This document shows, in pieces, positions 37,614 to 47,899 of a stretch of 64,000 nt of DNA (position 1 is the first letter of the stretch; every line of letters starts with the position of its first letter). Made by a program: the position numbers and the translations under genes. The stretch is taken from assembly GCF_004342065.1 (NCBI RefSeq), contig NZ_SLZU01000010.1:1-64000 (forward strand). The letters run 5' to 3'. Source of the stretch: Primorskyibacter sedentarius. GTDB lineage: Bacteria; Pseudomonadota; Alphaproteobacteria; Rhodobacterales; Rhodobacteraceae. The notes under the pieces are model-generated. The model was not told where the DNA came from, did no database searches, and saw only the letters and a list, made by a program, of their open reading frames with translations.

Positions 37614-37649
37614 GCGCTGCTGCCAACCGACACAAGGAGGCGCACCGAA

Positions 37650-38537
37650 ATGGAACATTCGCTGACATTCATGTCCGATGGGCTGAAACTCTCTGGCGTT
37701 CTGCATGTGCCCGAAGGGCGCAAGCCGGGGCTGCGCCTTCCGACCTTCATCGTGCTGCACGGATTTGTCGGCACCAAGGACAAGTCGCATGTCGAGCTGG
37801 TCGCCCGCATGATCGAGGAGATGGGATATTGCGTCTTCCGGATCGATTTTCGCGGATGCGGGCAATCCGAAGGCGCGCGCGGTGAAGTGCGGTGCCATGA
37901 CCAGGTCGCCGACACGCGAAACGCGTTGACCTTTATCGCCCAGCGCGAGGAGGTTGATCCTGACCGCATTGCCCTGACCGGTCACAGCTTTGGTGCGGCG
38001 GTGGCGATTTTCACGGGCGGGGTCGATCAGCGTGTCGCGGCCGTCGTGTCGCTTTGCGGCTGGGGCGACGGTGAACGCAAGTTCCGCGGCCAACACCCCA
38101 CGCCCGAGGCATGGGCCCGTTTCACCGGCATTCTGGAGGCCGGGCGCAAACACAAGGCCGAAACCGGCGAGAGCATGTGGGTATCTCGCTTTGACGTGGT
38201 GCCGATCCCCGAAGAGCTGCGCAAGAACCTGTCGCCGCATGCCCAGTTCGAAGTGCCGGTCGAGACCGCGATTTCGATGTATCACTTCCGCGCCGAGGAT
38301 GTGGTGGCCGATATCGCGCCCCGGCCCCTGCTGCTGTTTCACACGGCGGGCGATGTTGTCACCCCGATGGAGCAATCCATCCGCCTGTTCGAAAAGGCAG
38401 GCGCCAATGCGGAACTGATGATCCCGACCGGGGTGTCGCATTTCCCGCTGTCAGAGGATGACGCCGCGCATACCCGCGCGCTGATCGCGGCATGGCTGGC
38501 AAAGTTCTTTCCCACGCCATTGAGCGACACGGCATGA
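37650..38537 (+). CDS. Alpha/beta hydrolase
   Basis: 295 residues. The nucleophile elbow is TGHSFGAA (Ser113), with the oxyanion segment VLHGFVGTKD, the acid Asp235 (HTAGDVVTPM) and His264 (TGVSHFPLS). There is no signal peptide. In this setting it could be the C-C bond hydrolase for the ring-cleavage product, or an esterase freeing the ring substrate. The next start codon overlaps its stop (ATGA), so the pair is coupled. Confidence 0.9.
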   Translation: MEHSLTFMSDGLKLSGVLHVPEGRKPGLRLPTFIVLHGFVGTKDKSHVELVARMIEEMGYCVFRIDFRGCGQSEGARGEVRCHDQVADTRNALTFIAQREEVDPDRIALTGHSFGAAVAIFTGGVDQRVAAVVSLCGWGDGERKFRGQHPTPEAWARFTGILEAGRKHKAETGESMWVSRFDVVPIPEELRKNLSPHAQFEVPVETAISMYHFRAEDVVADIAPRPLLLFHTAGDVVTPMEQSIRLFEKAGANAELMIPTGVSHFPLSEDDAAHTRALIAAWLAKFFPTPLSDTA

Positions 38538-39589
38538 CAGCGTTCCGCGCAGATGACCTGAAGGCATATGCCGCCGCCTTGTTGCAGGGCGGGGGCTATT
38601 CGCCCGCCCATGCAGAGCGGACGGCGGACATCCTTGTCTGGGCAAATGCGCGGGGGGCTAATTCGCATGGGGTTTTGCGCATCCCCCGTTACGTCGAAAT
38701 GGTGGAGCAGGGTCTGATCGACCCCAAGGCAGAGCCGGAACTTGTGTCGCAGGACGGTGCTGTGGGCGTGATCGAGGCGCATCGCGCGCCGGGTGCCTCT
38801 GCGATGGTGGGTGCCATGGATGCCGCGATAGACATCGCGGGCCGACACAATATCGGGTGGTGCTCTGCCCGCAATATCACCCATGCGGGGGCGGTTGGAT
38901 ATTTCGCCCTGCGGGCCGCGCGGCGCGGCTTTATCGGGATTGTCATGACCGCCTCTGGCCCCTTGATGGCCTATCACGGCGCAAGGGTTTCAGGGCTGTC
39001 GACCAACCCGATTTCAATCTCTGCCCCGTCAACGGACCTACCCCTGTTGCTGGATATGTCCACCTCGACAGTTGCGCTGGGCAAGATCATGCATGCCAGG
39101 GACGCAGGCACGCCGATCCCGGCCGGATGGGCGATTGACGCCAATGGCGCGCCCGCGACCGACCCGTCCGAGGTGGCGACGCTGACACCGCTTGGCGGGC
39201 CGAAAGGATCGGGGCTGTCGCTGATGATCGAAGTGCTGTGCAGCGTGCTGTTGGGAAACCCGGTGATTTCATCGGTTCTGGGCGGCGGCAAGGGGGCCAT
39301 GAACGGGGCGGCACTTGCGATCAGGGTCGAGGCGTTCGGTGCGCCGGACGTGTTTGCCAGCCATATCGCGGATCTTGGCCAGACGCTGAAAGCCTTGCCA
39401 AAGGCGCCTGACACGGACGAGATCCTGCTGCCGGGCGAACGCGGGTTTCGCCTGTCAGAGACGCGCATGCGGGCGGGCATCCCGTTGGCGGGTGGAACGC
39501 TTGAACGGCTGGCCAGCCTTGCGGACAGGCTTGGGGTGGCGCAACCCAAAGCCATCGCGCCGGACAAGACGGCAAACCAGAACAAATAG
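38534..39589 (+). CDS. Ldh2/malate-lactate dehydrogenase family oxidoreductase
   Basis: 351 residues from the ATG at 38534, overlapping the hydrolase stop by 4 bp. Typical Ldh2 segments are RGANSHGVLRIPRYVE near the N-terminus, NITHAGAVGYFALRAA, LLLDMSTSTVALGKI and LGGPKGSGLSLMIEVL. These NAD(P)H enzymes reduce or oxidise 2-oxo/2-hydroxy acids or cyclic imines. Here it may act on an oxo-acid arising from ring cleavage. Confidence 0.92.
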   Translation: MTAFRADDLKAYAAALLQGGGYSPAHAERTADILVWANARGANSHGVLRIPRYVEMVEQGLIDPKAEPELVSQDGAVGVIEAHRAPGASAMVGAMDAAIDIAGRHNIGWCSARNITHAGAVGYFALRAARRGFIGIVMTASGPLMAYHGARVSGLSTNPISISAPSTDLPLLLDMSTSTVALGKIMHARDAGTPIPAGWAIDANGAPATDPSEVATLTPLGGPKGSGLSLMIEVLCSVLLGNPVISSVLGGGKGAMNGAALAIRVEAFGAPDVFASHIADLGQTLKALPKAPDTDEILLPGERGFRLSETRMRAGIPLAGGTLERLASLADRLGVAQPKAIAPDKTANQNK

Positions 39590-39616
39590 CGCATCTGGCG
39601 TTCTTGGGAGGGAACC

Positions 39617-40084
39617 TTGGCGAACACTGAAAATCATGCAGACCAGAACATGGCCTCGCGCGCAGCCAGCGGCGGCGTGCTCTTGCTGGCAGGTCTTGTC
39701 ATGCTGTTCTTCGCCTGGGGTTATCCGACCGGGACGCTCAACCAGATGGGGGCCGGGTTCATCCCGCAAGCCATTGCCATCCTGATTTCCGGCCTTGCCG
39801 TGGCCATCATCGTCATCGACCTGAAGGCGCCAGAGCCGGAACGGGCGGGCCCGGTTCACTGGCGGGGGCTGATCTTCATCTCTGCCGCCGTCATCATCTT
39901 TGCCGTGCTGGTGGATGTCGCGGGGCTGGTGCCGTCGATGTTCCTTGCCGTGGCGGTTTCGATGTTCGCGGATCATCAGGCCCGGCCGGTCCCGGTGCTG
40001 ATCTACACCCTGTTGGCGACGTTTTTCGGCTGGCTGCTGTTCCTTGTCGGGCTCGAGCTGCCAATTCCGGCCTTCTGGAGGTAG
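39617..40084 (+). CDS. Tripartite tricarboxylate transporter small subunit TctB
   Basis: 155 residues from the TTG at 39617, supported by GGGAGG 6 nt upstream. Four hydrophobic segments (~20-35, 48-68, 85-110 and 125-150) match TctB, the 4-helix subunit of tripartite tricarboxylate transporters. It precedes the large subunit by 2 bp. Confidence 0.9.
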   Translation: MANTENHADQNMASRAASGGVLLLAGLVMLFFAWGYPTGTLNQMGAGFIPQAIAILISGLAVAIIVIDLKAPEPERAGPVHWRGLIFISAAVIIFAVLVDVAGLVPSMFLAVAVSMFADHQARPVPVLIYTLLATFFGWLLFLVGLELPIPAFWR

Positions 40085-40086
40085 CG

Positions 40087-41580
40087 ATGCTGGATCAGTT
40101 CCTCCTTGGCCTGTCCGTTGTTCTGCAACCCGATGTGCTGATCTATGCGTTTTTCGGCGTCTTCATCGGGCAGCTTATCGGTGTGCTTCCGGGCGTGGGT
40201 GCGATCACCGCGATCTCGTTGCTGCTGCCCGTGACCTTCTATCTTGATGCGACCACATCGATGATCCTGCTGGCGGGCATCTACTATGGTTCGCAATATG
40301 GCGGCTCTATCGCGTCGATCCTGCTGAACCTGCCGGGGACGCCGTCATCGGTTGTGACCTGTCTGGAAGGCTATCCGCTGGCGCAAAGCAACCGCGCGGG
40401 GCTGGCATTGTTCGTGGCGGCGTTCTCGTCGTTCCTGGGGGGGATGGTCGGGGTGTCGATCCTTGTACTGGCGGCCATCCCGATGACGGTGATCGCGCTG
40501 AAATTCGGCGCGCCGGAATATGCGATGCTTGTCATTCTGGGGCTTCTGGCCGCGTCGATGATCGGCACGGGGTCGCAGATCAGGTCCTTTGCCATGGTGG
40601 CGCTGGGGATCGCTCTGGGCCTTGTCGGGGCGGATGCGACGACGGGCTATTACCGGTTTGTCGCCATGCCAGAGCTTGCCGACGGGATCAGCCTTGTTTC
40701 ACTCGCCATGGGGTTGTTCGGCGTCAGCGAAGTCATTCGCAACGCCTCTCAACGCGCGGCTGTCGACGCACCGGCCCTGTCCATCAGGATGCGCGATGTG
40801 TTCCCCACCCGCGCGCAGGCACGGTCGCTGGTTTTCCCGATCATGCGCGGATCGAGCATTGGCAGTTTCTTTGGGGCGCTGCCCGGAACCGGGGCCGCCA
40901 TCGCCTCTTTCATGGCCTATGCGGTGGAACGGCGCTTTTCCGGCACGCCCGCGAAGTTCGGCAAAGGGCACCTGCCCGGGCTGGCGGCACCTGAATCGGC
41001 GAATAATGCGGCCTCGCAGACCGGGTTCATCCCGACGCTGACGCTGGGTGTTCCGGGCGACGCGGTGATGGCGCTGATCATCGGTGCACTGATCCTAAAC
41101 GGAATCATTCCGGGGCCGCGGCTGATGGTTGACCAGCCAGAGCTGTTCTGGGGCGTCATTGCGAGCTTCTTTGTCGGCAACATCATCCTGCTGATGATCA
41201 ATATCCCGCTTATCAAGCTGTGGGTGCTGCTGCTGCGCATCCCGTACCAGAAGCTTTACCCGGTGATCGTCGTCATGATCTGTGTCGGGGTCTACTCGCA
41301 CAGAACCAGCGTGACGGATGTCATATTGACGCTGGTCTTCGGCATCCTTGGATACGTGATGAAGAATTACCGGTTCGAGCCTGCGCCCGTGCTTCTGGGC
41401 TTTGTGCTCGGCCCGCTGCTGGAAGACAATTTTCGCCGCACCATGCTGCTTTACGGCGGTGATTTCACGATTTTCCTGACGCGGCCCATCAGTGCCGTTC
41501 TGGTCACCTGTTCGGGCGTGCTGATCGTCATCGGGATCTGGTCCAGCCTCAATGCCCGAAGAATAGCCGCGCGGTCCTGA
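40087..41580 (+). CDS. Tripartite tricarboxylate transporter large subunit TctA
   Basis: 497 residues with about 11-12 membrane helices. Family blocks GVLPGVGAITAISLLLPVTF, YGGSIASILLNLPGTPSSV and GALPGTGAAIASFMAYAVE are clear. TctA forms the transport path. Family substrates are carboxylates (citrate, terephthalate and other aromatic acids), taken up with Na+ or H+. It fits uptake of the compound degraded by the surrounding enzymes. Confidence 0.94.
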   Translation: MLDQFLLGLSVVLQPDVLIYAFFGVFIGQLIGVLPGVGAITAISLLLPVTFYLDATTSMILLAGIYYGSQYGGSIASILLNLPGTPSSVVTCLEGYPLAQSNRAGLALFVAAFSSFLGGMVGVSILVLAAIPMTVIALKFGAPEYAMLVILGLLAASMIGTGSQIRSFAMVALGIALGLVGADATTGYYRFVAMPELADGISLVSLAMGLFGVSEVIRNASQRAAVDAPALSIRMRDVFPTRAQARSLVFPIMRGSSIGSFFGALPGTGAAIASFMAYAVERRFSGTPAKFGKGHLPGLAAPESANNAASQTGFIPTLTLGVPGDAVMALIIGALILNGIIPGPRLMVDQPELFWGVIASFFVGNIILLMINIPLIKLWVLLLRIPYQKLYPVIVVMICVGVYSHRTSVTDVILTLVFGILGYVMKNYRFEPAPVLLGFVLGPLLEDNFRRTMLLYGGDFTIFLTRPISAVLVTCSGVLIVIGIWSSLNARRIAARS

Positions 41581-41659
41581 ATCCGGTCGCGCGGAGAGCC
41601 TTTTTCAAGCCCAGGGCAAAGACAGACAAACAAGGGCTTACACAACTGGGAGGAATACA

Positions 41660-42619
41660 ATGTTAAGGAAACTACTCACATCGCTGCCCCTTGTGGCAGC
41701 CCTCGCCGTCCCGGCAGCGGCGCAGGATTTCCCCGATCGCGCCTTGCGGATCGTTCACGGCTTTGGTGCTGGCGGCAATGCCGACACCGTGTCGCGGATC
41801 ATGGCAGAGGAAATGTCCAGGACGCTTGGCCAGCCTATGGTCGTGGAATCGCGCCCCGGTGCCGGTGGCACGGTCGCCTCTGGCTATGTCTCCAAGGAGG
41901 CGCCTGACGGTTACACGATGCAGCTGATGGTGGGCGGCCATGCCGTGGCAGCGGCCCTGTACAAAGAGCTGCCCTACGAGTCGGTCGAGGGTTTCACCTT
42001 CATTTCGACACTTGGTCAGTTCCCCTTCATGGTGGCGGCGCGCGCCGGGGAATACGCATCGATGGAAGCGCTGGTCGAGGCCGCCAAGGCCGCGCCGGGC
42101 AGCATCAAGATCGGGCATTCCGGCGTGGGATCGACGCAGCATCTGACGGGCGAATTGCTGGCCCTGCGGACCGGTGCGGAATTCCTGCACATCCCCTACA
42201 AGGGGGGCGCGGCCGCATCGACCGCCTTGATGGGCGGCGAAGTGGATGTGGTGATCGACACGGGCACCGTGATCCGGCCACAGGCCGATGCGGGCGTTTA
42301 TGACATTCTGGCGATCACATCGGGCGAAAGGTGGCCGGATGCCCCGGATGTACCGACCGTTGCCGAGACCGTCTCGCCCGGTTTCGACGTGGTGTCCTGG
42401 ACCGGTATCGGCATGCCTGCGGGCGTTCCGGACGAGATTGCAGGCACCATTCGCGTAGCCGTGCATGACGCGCTTGCCGTGCCTGCGGTCAGCGAAAAGA
42501 TCGCATCGCTTGGCGCCAAGCCCTCGCCCTCCTCTGGCGAAGAGATGACCGCGCTGATCGAGGGGCAGGTCGCTGTCTGGAAGGACGTGATCGAGTCTGC
42601 GGGCATCGAAAAGCGGTAA
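41660..42619 (+). CDS. Tct-type periplasmic substrate-binding protein
   Basis: 319 residues with GGGAGG before the ATG. A Sec signal peptide (~1-21) ends near PAAAQDFP. The Bug/TctC fold shows RIVHGFGAGGNADTVSR, VVESRPGAGGTVAS and YKGGAAASTALMGGEVDV. It binds the substrate in the periplasm and delivers it to TctAB. A 79-bp gap separates it from tctA. Confidence 0.93.
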   Translation: MLRKLLTSLPLVAALAVPAAAQDFPDRALRIVHGFGAGGNADTVSRIMAEEMSRTLGQPMVVESRPGAGGTVASGYVSKEAPDGYTMQLMVGGHAVAAALYKELPYESVEGFTFISTLGQFPFMVAARAGEYASMEALVEAAKAAPGSIKIGHSGVGSTQHLTGELLALRTGAEFLHIPYKGGAAASTALMGGEVDVVIDTGTVIRPQADAGVYDILAITSGERWPDAPDVPTVAETVSPGFDVVSWTGIGMPAGVPDEIAGTIRVAVHDALAVPAVSEKIASLGAKPSPSSGEEMTALIEGQVAVWKDVIESAGIEKR

Positions 42620-42683
42620 CACCGCCCGGCCCGCCGGCGGGGTGCTGGCGGGCCGACCCATCGGGTCACAAAGGATCTGCATC

Positions 42684-43055
42684 ATGACCACGACGAAGCC
42701 CGAAGACCTGTATGCAACCATGCTGCGAAAGACCCTTTACGTGATCACCACCACGCCCGCGCGTGGACCGGGAATGCAAGAGAAGCTGGCCGCGCATCTT
42801 GATTACCAGATCAGGATGGAGCGTGACGGCATTCTTTTTGGCGCAGGCCCCCTGTTCAGGGAAGGCGAGAGCGTCCCCTATGGCGGGATGATCATCCTAC
42901 GCGCCAGGGACGAGGCCGAAGCCCGCGCACATGCGGATGCCGACCCGTTTCATGCCGCGGGTTTGCGGCAGTACACGCTGACCCGCTGGATGCTGAACGA
43001 AGGCGCCATGACGCTCACCGTTCGGTATTCTGACCAGACTGCGGTGATCGATTAG
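42684..43055 (+). CDS. YciI-like protein
   Basis: 123 residues; the ATG at 42684 starts where YCII-type similarity begins. The ferredoxin-like fold has the ERDGILFGAGP segment and ends RWMLNEGAMTLTVRY. Family members can be small dehalogenase-like, isomerase or lyase enzymes in aromatic degradation. No specific reaction can be assigned. It follows the transporter genes in the same direction. Confidence 0.85.
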   Translation: MTTTKPEDLYATMLRKTLYVITTTPARGPGMQEKLAAHLDYQIRMERDGILFGAGPLFREGESVPYGGMIILRARDEAEARAHADADPFHAAGLRQYTLTRWMLNEGAMTLTVRYSDQTAVID

Positions 43056-43090
43056 GCCCATCAGAAGCGCACAGCGGGGCGCTTGGGTGC

Positions 43091-43123
43091 GGGCGGCGCT
43101 TTGAGGGCGGCGCTTTGAGGGCG
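43091..43123. repeat. 14-bp tandem duplication
   Basis: GGGCGGCGCTTTGA occurs twice in direct succession (43091-43104, 43105-43118) plus a partial third GGGCG, in the 132-bp gap between the YciI and NIPSNAP genes. It is probably a replication-slippage product. Confidence 0.7.
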
Positions 43124-43187
43124 ATGCCGCTGAATTCTACGCAGACAGCTGAAACTCCGGCCTGACAGCCGGTTGGAAAGGACATGA

Positions 43188-43517
43188 ATGATCTACGAGA
43201 TGCGCGTCTATTCTTGTGTGCCGGGCGGGATGCCCGCGCTTTTGCAACGGTTCGAGACCACGACGCTAAGGATTTGGGAGCGCATGGGGCTGCGCCCGGC
43301 GGGTTTCTTCACCACGCTGGTGGGGCCACATAACCACGATCTGACCTATTTCCTGGCATGGGAGTCGCTGGCGGAGCGCGAGCAATTGTGGAACGCGTTC
43401 GCGACAGATCCCGAATGGGTGGCCGCGCGCGAGGCGCATCAGGCCAGGCATGGCGAAGTGGTGGCCAATATCGCGTCCAGCTTTCTGACGCCCACCGCGT
43501 TTTCGACAGTGAAATAG
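43188..43517 (+). CDS. NIPSNAP-family protein
   Basis: 109 residues starting MIYEMRVYSCVPGGMPALLQRF, the family's opening strand, with DLTYFLAWESLAEREQLWNAF and FLTPTAFS following. It is a dimeric ferredoxin-like fold. Such proteins accompany aromatic and CoA-ester catabolic genes, but their reaction is undefined. It lies 8 bp before the CoA-transferase gene. Confidence 0.88.
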   Translation: MIYEMRVYSCVPGGMPALLQRFETTTLRIWERMGLRPAGFFTTLVGPHNHDLTYFLAWESLAEREQLWNAFATDPEWVAAREAHQARHGEVVANIASSFLTPTAFSTVK

Positions 43518-43525
43518 GGGACGGG

Positions 43526-44785
43526 ATGACCAATCGCGCTGCACCCGGCCGGGCCCTTTCGGGGATCCGAATTCTTGACCTGACCCGCATTCTTGCCGGG
43601 CCATGGGCCACTCAGATCCTGGCCGATCTTGGCGCGGAAGTGATCAAGATCGAACACCCCGAAGGCGGCGATGACACGCGAAGCTGGGGGCCGCCGAATG
43701 TCACGGATGACGCAGGTCAGGACCGGGGGGCGGCCTACTTTCACAGCGCCAACCGGGGCAAAAAATCCGTGGCCATCGATATCGCCCATCCAGAGGGGCA
43801 ACGGACGCTGCGGGCTTTGACAAAAGCATCGGATGTGGTGATCGAGAATTTCAAGGTCGGGGGCCTGGCGAAATACGGGCTGGATTACGAAAGCCTGCGG
43901 CGGATCAGGCCTGACCTGGTCTATTGTTCGATCACCGGGTTCGGGCAGACGGGCCCCTATGCCGACCGGGCGGGCTATGATTTCCTGATACAGGCGATGG
44001 GCGGCCTGATGAGCGTGACCGGGCAAAGCGATGGCACGCCGGGGGCAGAGCCGATGAAGGTTGGCGTGGCGCTGACGGATGTTCTGACGGGACTTTATGC
44101 GGTGATCGGCATTCTGGCAGCCCTGCGCCACCGCGACGCGACCGGAGAGGGGCAGCAGATCGACATGGCGCTGCTGGATGTTCAGGTCGCGACATTGGCC
44201 AATCAGGCGATGAACTATCTGGCGACGGGCAAATCGCCCACGCGGCTTGGCAATGCCCATCCCAGCATCGTGCCCTATCAGGCGTTTGAAACAAGTGATG
44301 GGCATGTGATTTTGGCCATCGGCAATGACGGTCAGTTCGCGCGGTTTTGCAAGGTGGCCGGGATACCCGGGCTGGCAGACGATCCCCGGTTTGCGACGAA
44401 CCCCGCGCGGGTCCGCAACCGCACCACGCTTATTCCGATCCTGCAGGGCGTGATGTCGGGCCGCAGCATGGATGACTGGATTGCCGGTTTGAACGAGGCC
44501 AGCGTTCCGGTCGGGCCGATCAACGATCTTGAACGGGTTTTCGACGATCCGCATGTCAGGGCACGGGGCATGCATACGCGGCCCGTTGATGCGGAGGGGG
44601 CGCAATTGCGCGGTGTCGCCTCCCCCCTGAAACTGTCGCAAACGCCGCCGATCCCGCCCGCCGCGGCCCCGGATCTGGGGGCCGATACGCAGTCTGTGCT
44701 GACCCGGCTGCTTGACCCGCTTGAATTTGACATCAACGATCTGCAGGCCGCCGGAGCGGTTTCATTCAAAGGAGACAGGCCGTGA
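43526..44785 (+). CDS. CaiB/BaiF-type class III CoA-transferase
   Basis: 419 residues from the ATG at 43526 (ACGGG upstream). Class III hallmarks are RILDLTRILAGPWATQILADLGAEVIKIEHPEGGDD, KKSVAIDIAHPEG and SITGFGQTGPYADRAGYDFLIQAMGGLM (quoted here as separate short blocks from residues ~14-48, 78-90 and 132-160). It transfers CoA from an acyl-CoA to a free acid. It overlaps the next gene by 4 bp. Confidence 0.93.
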   Translation: MTNRAAPGRALSGIRILDLTRILAGPWATQILADLGAEVIKIEHPEGGDDTRSWGPPNVTDDAGQDRGAAYFHSANRGKKSVAIDIAHPEGQRTLRALTKASDVVIENFKVGGLAKYGLDYESLRRIRPDLVYCSITGFGQTGPYADRAGYDFLIQAMGGLMSVTGQSDGTPGAEPMKVGVALTDVLTGLYAVIGILAALRHRDATGEGQQIDMALLDVQVATLANQAMNYLATGKSPTRLGNAHPSIVPYQAFETSDGHVILAIGNDGQFARFCKVAGIPGLADDPRFATNPARVRNRTTLIPILQGVMSGRSMDDWIAGLNEASVPVGPINDLERVFDDPHVRARGMHTRPVDAEGAQLRGVASPLKLSQTPPIPPAAAPDLGADTQSVLTRLLDPLEFDINDLQAAGAVSFKGDRP

Positions 44786-45582
44786 CCGACAAGCTCTTGA
44801 TCGACCAGACAGACGGTATCGCCACGCTGACGCTGAACATGCCGGACCTGCGCAACCCGATCACCGATGCGGATGTTGTCGAGGATATCTGCGCGGCAAT
44901 GGATTGGCTGAACCGCGATCAGTCTGTCCGCTGTGCGATCCTGACGGGTGCGGGCAAGGCCTTTTCCTCGGGCGGCAACCTGAAACATATGCGCGACAAG
45001 GAGGGGATATTCGGGGGCGATGCCATCGCGGTGCGCAACAGCTATCGCCGCGGCATTCAGCGCGTGGCCAAGGCCGTCTGGTCTGTCGAGGTTCCGATGA
45101 TTGCCGCGGTCAACGGCCCTGCCTATGGCGCGGGTTGTGACCTGACGCTGTTTTGCGACATCCGGATCGCGTCCGAGACGGCGGTGTTTGCAGAGAATTT
45201 TGTCAATGTCGGCATTATCTCGGGCGATGGCGGGGCGTGGATCCTGCCGCGCCATGTGGGCCTGTCGCGTGCGGCCGAAATGGCCTTTACCGCCGATCCG
45301 ATCGACGCCCGGACCGCGCTGGACTGGGGGCTGATTTCCGAAGTGACCGCACCGGAAGCGCTGATGGACAGGGCGATGAGCATGGCGAAACGCATTGCCC
45401 GCAACCCGCCACGGCAGCTGCGGCTGACCAAGCGGCTGATCCGCGAGGGGACCGTGTCCACGCTGGATCAACTGCTTGAGCTCTCTGCCGCCTATCAGGG
45501 TGCGGCGCATCAGACGAATGACCATGCCGAGGCCGTCGACGCCCTTCTGGAGCGTCGCACGGGGCATTTCAAAGGCGATTAG
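44782..45582 (+). CDS. Enoyl-CoA hydratase/isomerase family protein
   Basis: 266 residues from the GTG at 44782, overlapping the CoA-transferase stop. The crotonase oxyanion-hole segments are AILTGAGKAFSSGGNLKHM (~56-74) and AAVNGPAYGAGCDLTLFCD (~112-130), with AENFVNVGIISGDGG carrying the usual acidic position. It probably hydrates or cleaves the CoA ester made by the preceding transferase. It is the last gene of the rightward catabolic series. Confidence 0.93.
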   Translation: MTDKLLIDQTDGIATLTLNMPDLRNPITDADVVEDICAAMDWLNRDQSVRCAILTGAGKAFSSGGNLKHMRDKEGIFGGDAIAVRNSYRRGIQRVAKAVWSVEVPMIAAVNGPAYGAGCDLTLFCDIRIASETAVFAENFVNVGIISGDGGAWILPRHVGLSRAAEMAFTADPIDARTALDWGLISEVTAPEALMDRAMSMAKRIARNPPRQLRLTKRLIREGTVSTLDQLLELSAAYQGAAHQTNDHAEAVDALLERRTGHFKGD

Positions 45583-45709
45583 ACCGTGCCGGAGCCTGCC
45601 GGCCGCTGCGGGACCAATCGTAGGGCGTAACGGGACACGCGACGCGGAAGAGAGGGCTGACGGCCTTGGGAGGCGTTTCCCGCAATAGGACCGTCAGCGC
45701 CTCTGCCAT

Positions 45710-47899
45710 TCACATCCCGGCAATCACCTTGTCCAGGGTCGCCGGATAGTCCCGCACCCGGACGCCTGTTGCGTTGTGGATCGCGTTGGTGATTGCGGCC
45801 GCCGCGCCGCAGATGCCCAGCTCTCCGATGCCCTTGGCCTGCATCGGGTTGGCCCAGTCATCGCGCTCTTCCAGCAGCTCCACCGTCAGTTGCGGCACAT
45901 CGGCATTCACCGGGATGTGGTATTCGGCCAAGTTGTGGTTGGCGACATGACCATCGCGCGGATCAAAGGCCAGCTCTTCGGTCAGCGCGATGCCGATGCC
46001 GAAGGTCATCCCGCCCAGACATTGCGACCGCGCGGTCTTGGCGTTCAGGATGCGCCCTGCCGCAAAACTGCCATGCATGCGCCGTATACGGGTTTCGCCC
46101 GATGCTGCATGGACCGCGACCTCGGCGAAATAAGCGCCGAACGTGGCTTGCCGCACGTCCGTGGACGTATCGCCGGGCTTCACATGGCCCAGCTTTGCGA
46201 TCTCGTCGCCTTGCAGGATATCGCTGAGCGATTTCACCTGATTGGCATAGGTCGCGCGGCCGTCTTTGAGCGTCAGATCGTGCTCGTCCACCTCCAGCCG
46301 TTGGGCCAGTTGGCGGCGGATCGCTTCGCAGGCGAGATAAACCGAGGTGCCGCTGGAAGACGCCCCCCAGGAGCCGCCCGACCCGGCGGCAGGCGGCAAG
46401 GTGGTGTCGCCAAGGACAACCTCGACCCTGTCGCGGGGAAGGCCCAGCATGTCGCCTGCGATCTGGCCAAGGATTGCATAGGTGCCGGTGCCGATGTCGG
46501 TCATGTCGGTTTCAACCCGCGCCGTGCCATCCGGCAGCAGGGTCACGCGGGCCTGGCTTTCCATCAGCACATTGACACGCGCGGCCGAGGCCATGCCGTA
46601 GCCGATCAGCCATTCGCCCTCGCGCCGCTCTTTCACGCCGGGGCGGTCGGCCCAGCCAAAGGCCTCTGCGCCGCTTTCCAGCGCTTCGCGGAACCGGCGG
46701 GAGGAATAGTCCTTGCCGCTTTCGGGGTCTTTCTCGGGGATGTTGCGCAAGCGGAGTGCGACGGGATCGATGCCGATCTCATGTGCCAGCTCGTCCATCG
46801 CATTTTCCAGAACGGTCACGCCCACCGCCTCGCCCGGGGCGCGGACGGAACCGGCGCACATCCGGTGCAGACGCGCCAGTTCAAGCGACATCCTGCGGTT
46901 GGCCCCGGCATAAAGGAAATGCGAGGCTTGCAGGACGGGCTCTGCAAAACTCTCTCCGGGCAGGTTCGACACGCGCGCATCATGGCCCAGACCGGTCAGT
47001 CGGCCCTCGGCATCGGCGGCAAGTCGCACCCGCTGGCGCGTCTCGGACCGGCGCATCGTGGCTTCGAAAACCTGCGGGCGTTGCAGCGCGACCGAGACCG
47101 GGCGACCCAGTTCTTGCGCGGCGATGGCGGCGGCCACGGCTTCGGGCGCCAGCCCCAGTTTGGAGCCGAAGCCCCCGCCCACATAGGGCGAGATGATCCG
47201 CACCCTGTCGGGGTGAATGCCCAGCGAATCCGCCAGTTCGTTGCGGTTGTATTTCAGCATCTGGTAGCTGCCGCGAAGGGTCAGGTCCCCGCCCTGCCAC
47301 GACGCGATCGAGGCATGCGGCTCCATCGGGGCGCTGGAATGGGACGGGGTGGTATAGACCAGGTCAACGCTGTGGGGTGCATCGCGCATCGCCGCATCAA
47401 GATCGCCCTGATCCAGCGCCTGCCCGTCCTGCGGCTCGACTGCGGCGGTTGCCGGGTCGACTTGCACCATCTGTGCGTTTTCAAGCGTGACCTGCAGGGA
47501 TTGCGCGGCATGGCGGGCTTGCTCGAAGGTTTCGGCCACCACCACGGCGATCAACTGGCCAAGATAGGCGGCGTGATGCGGGGATTGGACGGGGGCCTCG
47601 TTGGCCGTGCCCTGCGCGGGGTTGCGCAGGAGGCGGTCGTCCTGGATTACGGCAAGGACGCCGGGCAGTTTCGCCACATCGTCACGGTTGGCAAGAATGA
47701 CACGCCCGCTATTGCCGGGTGCGCGTACCATGACACCATGCGCCATGCCCTCGATCTGCCATTCATTCGCATAGGTGGCGGTGCCGGTGACTTTCAGCGG
47801 CCCCTCTGGCCGGTCCAGCGGTGCGCCGACAAGCCCCTGCGCCATGTCATCCAGCCGCCGTTCGGTTGCCGGGGTCTCCATTTTGAAATGCTCTGTCAT
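45710..47899 (-). CDS. PaoC-like molybdopterin-binding aldehyde oxidoreductase subunit
   Basis: 729 residues, close to E. coli PaoC. Moco-binding stretches include [20 protein letters not shown] and [16 protein letters not shown]. The catalytic Glu is about residue 693 in [12 protein letters not shown], matching the known PaoC position. It belongs to the xanthine-oxidase superfamily, PaoABC type, which oxidises aromatic and other aldehydes to acids. It is the last gene of a 4-bp-overlapping three-gene operon (small, medium, large) on the strand opposite the ring-cleavage genes. Confidence 0.9.
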   Translation of the reverse strand: MTEHFKMETPATERRLDDMAQGLVGAPLDRPEGPLKVTGTATYANEWQIEGMAHGVMVRAPGNSGRVILANRDDVAKLPGVLAVIQDDRLLRNPAQGTANEAPVQSPHHAAYLGQLIAVVVAETFEQARHAAQSLQVTLENAQMVQVDPATAAVEPQDGQALDQGDLDAAMRDAPHSVDLVYTTPSHSSAPMEPHASIASWQGGDLTLRGSYQMLKYNRNELADSLGIHPDRVRIISPYVGGGFGSKLGLAPEAVAAAIAAQELGRPVSVALQRPQVFEATMRRSETRQRVRLAADAEGRLTGLGHDARVSNLPGESFAEPVLQASHFLYAGANRRMSLELARLHRMCAGSVRAPGEAVGVTVLENAMDELAHEIGIDPVALRLRNIPEKDPESGKDYSSRRFREALESGAEAFGWADRPGVKERREGEWLIGYGMASAARVNVLMESQARVTLLPDGTARVETDMTDIGTGTYAILGQIAGDMLGLPRDRVEVVLGDTTLPPAAGSGGSWGASSSGTSVYLACEAIRRQLAQRLEVDEHDLTLKDGRATYANQVKSLSDILQGDEIAKLGHVKPGDTSTDVRQATFGAYFAEVAVHAASGETRIRRMHGSFAAGRILNAKTARSQCLGGMTFGIGIALTEELAFDPRDGHVANHNLAEYHIPVNADVPQLTVELLEERDDWANPMQAKGIGELGICGAAAAITNAIHNATGVRVRDYPATLDKVIAGM

